A stretch of 37,058 nucleotides of DNA, taken from Sergeia podlipaevii. Taxonomy: Eukaryota > Euglenozoa > Kinetoplastea > Trypanosomatida > Trypanosomatidae. Below, piece after piece: positions 35,381 through 37,058 of this stretch. Below the pieces are notes generated by a model. The model made no database searches. It worked only from the letters and a program-made list of their open reading frames with translations, and was not told the origin of the DNA. The stretch lies in the NCBI GenBank assembly GCA_030849805.1, contig JASANZ010002034.1, positions 1 through 37,058 on the forward strand. Direction: 5' to 3'. Position 1 is the first letter of the stretch; each line of letters opens with the position of its first letter. The translations under genes were made by a program, and so were the position numbers.

Positions 35381-37002
35381 GTGAAGGCAAAATGAAAAAA
35401 TATGGATACCAGCGTTTATATATAGATGTGGAGAGGGAAGTGTATATATTTAGTTTCTCCGTGTTTGTGTGTTGCTTTGAGTGCCGGACTTGTGCCGAGC
35501 CACTCAAAATGCAAAGGCTTTTTTTTGAGTAATGAGACGGGAGTACTCTTGACATGTGGCCTTTTCTTCCTTTTCTTATTTTTTTTTTGATTAAATGCAA
35601 AGCCACACATACACATACACTTACACTTACAGAGAGAGAGAGATTGGCTGGAAGAGGGAGGAAAGGAAGCCATGTACAGACATTTTTTTTTTTTTTTTTT
35701 GAGCAGGAGGTAGGCCTTATCAGATCTGTGATCATGATAAACACCAGAGTTGAATTTGAGGCTATAAGCAGTGCATGCAGGAGGAGCTCTCGTGTTTGGA
35801 CAGTGGCGAAGTGAGAGTTTCCAGCATTATTCTCTCTGCATTTCCCCCTTATCCCTAAAGAGAAAAGGAAAAAAAGAAGCGAGTAGTGATCTACTCTCCT
35901 GAGTGCGTGTCAAGTGTGTATTGTGTGTGTGTGCTACTACGAGGGAGGCTGTGCTTAAGAGGAACTTTTCTTTTTTATATAGTTATAATTTCTTTTTTTC
36001 TTTTTATCTGGAAGCGATATTCACGTTGCACGCTTTCCTCTTCCTCCAGTAAATATATATGTTTAGGCTACTTCAGTTAGTTGCCAGCCTCCCTCGCTTA
36101 CTCTATTTTCCTTTTATAAATAAATGAACTTTCAGTTTTTTTTTCTTTTATGCACCTAACCCCTGCTATTTTTCTCCATGTTTTTTTTTTGTCCAGCAGT
36201 TATGGTGTAGCGCAGCTGAAGGATGGCAGAGTGTTGGTAGCCAAATTCAGATAAATGCATTCACCCTTTTCAAGCTATAAATAAAAAACGAGGAGAGGGA
36301 ACAGGGAGAGAATAAAATTGTGCCAAATTCTCAAGAACAGAAACAGTAAATTGGTGAGATTTTTTTTTTCTTTTTTTACCTAAGGAGCAAATGTGTCTTT
36401 TTTTCTTTTAAAGTTTGGACAATATACCGTAGTCGCGCTTTTTTTTTTTTCCTTTTCTTCGTTGAATATGCATATGCATTTATATTTCTTTTGATAGTGT
36501 GTTGTTGTTGTTTATTGAGTAACCGCAATTAGATAAGGGAAAGGATGGAAAGAGAAAGAGAGAGAAGATGGGCAAGTCAGGAGAAAGCAAAGAGGAAAAG
36601 AGAGGATAATCAATAGTGGCAGCAACAATTATCAGGGAAACACATTTGCCGGTGTTTGCGCTGGAGCGAGCCATTCACGTGCTTTTCTATTCAAGAAGCG
36701 TATAGTGAAATTTTTTCTTTTAAAGATGAACTCAGAGCGACAGTGATCGCAATAACACACATGTAGTCGTTGTGGCTTCTTGTGTTGGTAATTGCGCTGA
36801 TAGCATGCGTGCACGCATGCGCAACAGCAATAGCAGGAAAAAAAAGGCAAACGAACGCTAGCATGTCATTTGCTGATACATGAGATTTTTTTTATTGCCT
36901 ATTACATAACTTATCATTTCTATATTATACTTTCTTTTCCGTTTCTCTTTGTTTTCTCAATTATTCAACAATAACAATAAAAGAATTCTTCAGCAGGCAA
37001 AG
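35381..37002 (+). other. Long intergenic spacer (1.6 kb) before RPL21
   Basis: AT-rich with a T18-type run at about 35683-35700, (AC)/(AG) stretches at about 35606-35642, T runs near 36179-36190, 36360-36378 and 36439-36450, and a purine-rich stretch at 36534-36608. A T/C tract at 36930-36956 and AG at 36989-36990 or 36992-36993 form the likely RPL21 acceptor, with a leader near 10-15 nt, short as is common for ribosomal protein mRNAs. I see no convincing gene or RNA on either strand; short open frames here are low-complexity. Confidence 0.5.
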
Positions 37003-37058
37003 ATGGTCCACTCCTACGGCTACAAGTGCGGCACCCGCCACCTCTTCGCCAAGAAGTT
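37003..37058 (+). CDS. RPL21: 60S ribosomal protein L21 (eL21), N-terminal fragment (runs off window)
   Basis: ATG 37003 opens MVHSYGYKCGTRHLFAKK, the trypanosomatid eL21 N-terminus. Compare the eukaryotic pattern K-x-x-x-R-x-GTR-[YH]-[LM]-F-[SA]. Eighteen codons plus two bases are present. The protein is a component of the large cytosolic ribosomal subunit. Codons are strongly G/C-ending (TCC TAC GGC TAC AAG TGC GGC ACC CGC), as expected of a highly expressed gene, in contrast to most neighbours. The start is fixed by the short leader after the pyrimidine tract. Confidence 0.92.
   Translation, partial: MVHSYGYKCGTRHLFAKK

Noticed and set aside
1..37058. CRISPR arrays, transposon ends, retroelement coding regions and tRNA genes
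   Set aside because: No regularly spaced repeats, no reverse transcriptase or transposase motifs, and no A/B-box pairs were seen by eye. A tRNAscan and repeat search would be decisive.

Overview
The window is nuclear DNA of a trypanosomatid (Kinetoplastea). The evidence is long intronless genes head-to-tail on one strand, AT-rich spacers full of long T/C tracts that end in AG (spliced-leader trans-splicing acceptors), no promoter or operator motifs, and recognisable kinetoplastid-type proteins. At the right edge is the start of ribosomal protein L21e. By eye the coding DNA is moderately GC-rich and the spacers are very AT-rich and fairly long, so it looks less GC-biased than Leishmania. I cannot name the genus.

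Layout. At the far left (1-97, minus strand) is the first 32 codons of an M1-family aminopeptidase. Everything else is on the plus strand, so 98-600 is a divergent strand-switch region, the usual RNA polymerase II start zone for two polycistronic units. The plus-strand order is: a 2163-residue helical-repeat protein of unknown function (601-7092); a LicD/fukutin-like type II membrane protein (7424-8182); a PDCD2/Tsr4-family ribosome-assembly chaperone (8634-9839); an ankyrin-repeat protein (10159-11187); a coiled-coil single-pass membrane protein (12294-14711); a 1014-residue protein with EF-hand-like and IPT-like segments (15444-18488); a PI4K III-beta type phosphatidylinositol 4-kinase (19169-21076); a HIBCH-like enoyl-CoA hydratase-fold protein (21616-22740); an adenosine-kinase-family protein (23562-24764); a Complex1_LYR protein resembling NDUFB9 (27016-27564); a DUF3336/patatin-like protein that has lost its catalytic residues (28680-30596); two tandem metallophosphatases of the acid-sphingomyelinase-like/endopolyphosphatase type (31343-32677 and 33647-35380); and the 5' end of RPL21 (37003 to the window end).

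The genes do not form one pathway. As is normal for trypanosomatids they share a transcription unit rather than a function, and control would act through mRNA processing and UTRs. Several encoded proteins act on lipids or membranes (PI4K, pseudo-lipase, phosphodiesterase pair), and two probably act in the mitochondrion (HIBCH-like, LYR).

The most interesting points are: (i) the patatin-like protein, whose nucleophile serine is an arginine and whose oxyanion-hole glycines and DG[GS] aspartate are also gone; (ii) the metallophosphatase pair, near identical over about 820 bp and then abruptly divergent, with only the second copy carrying a transmembrane anchor and tail; (iii) the HIBCH-like protein with a catalytic Asp-to-Asn change, a possible mitoribosomal mS47; (iv) an adenosine kinase with a non-canonical NxxE motif and an insertion; and (v) a sharp composition shift inside the giant first gene. 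I found no CRISPR array, transposon, tRNA or rRNA gene.
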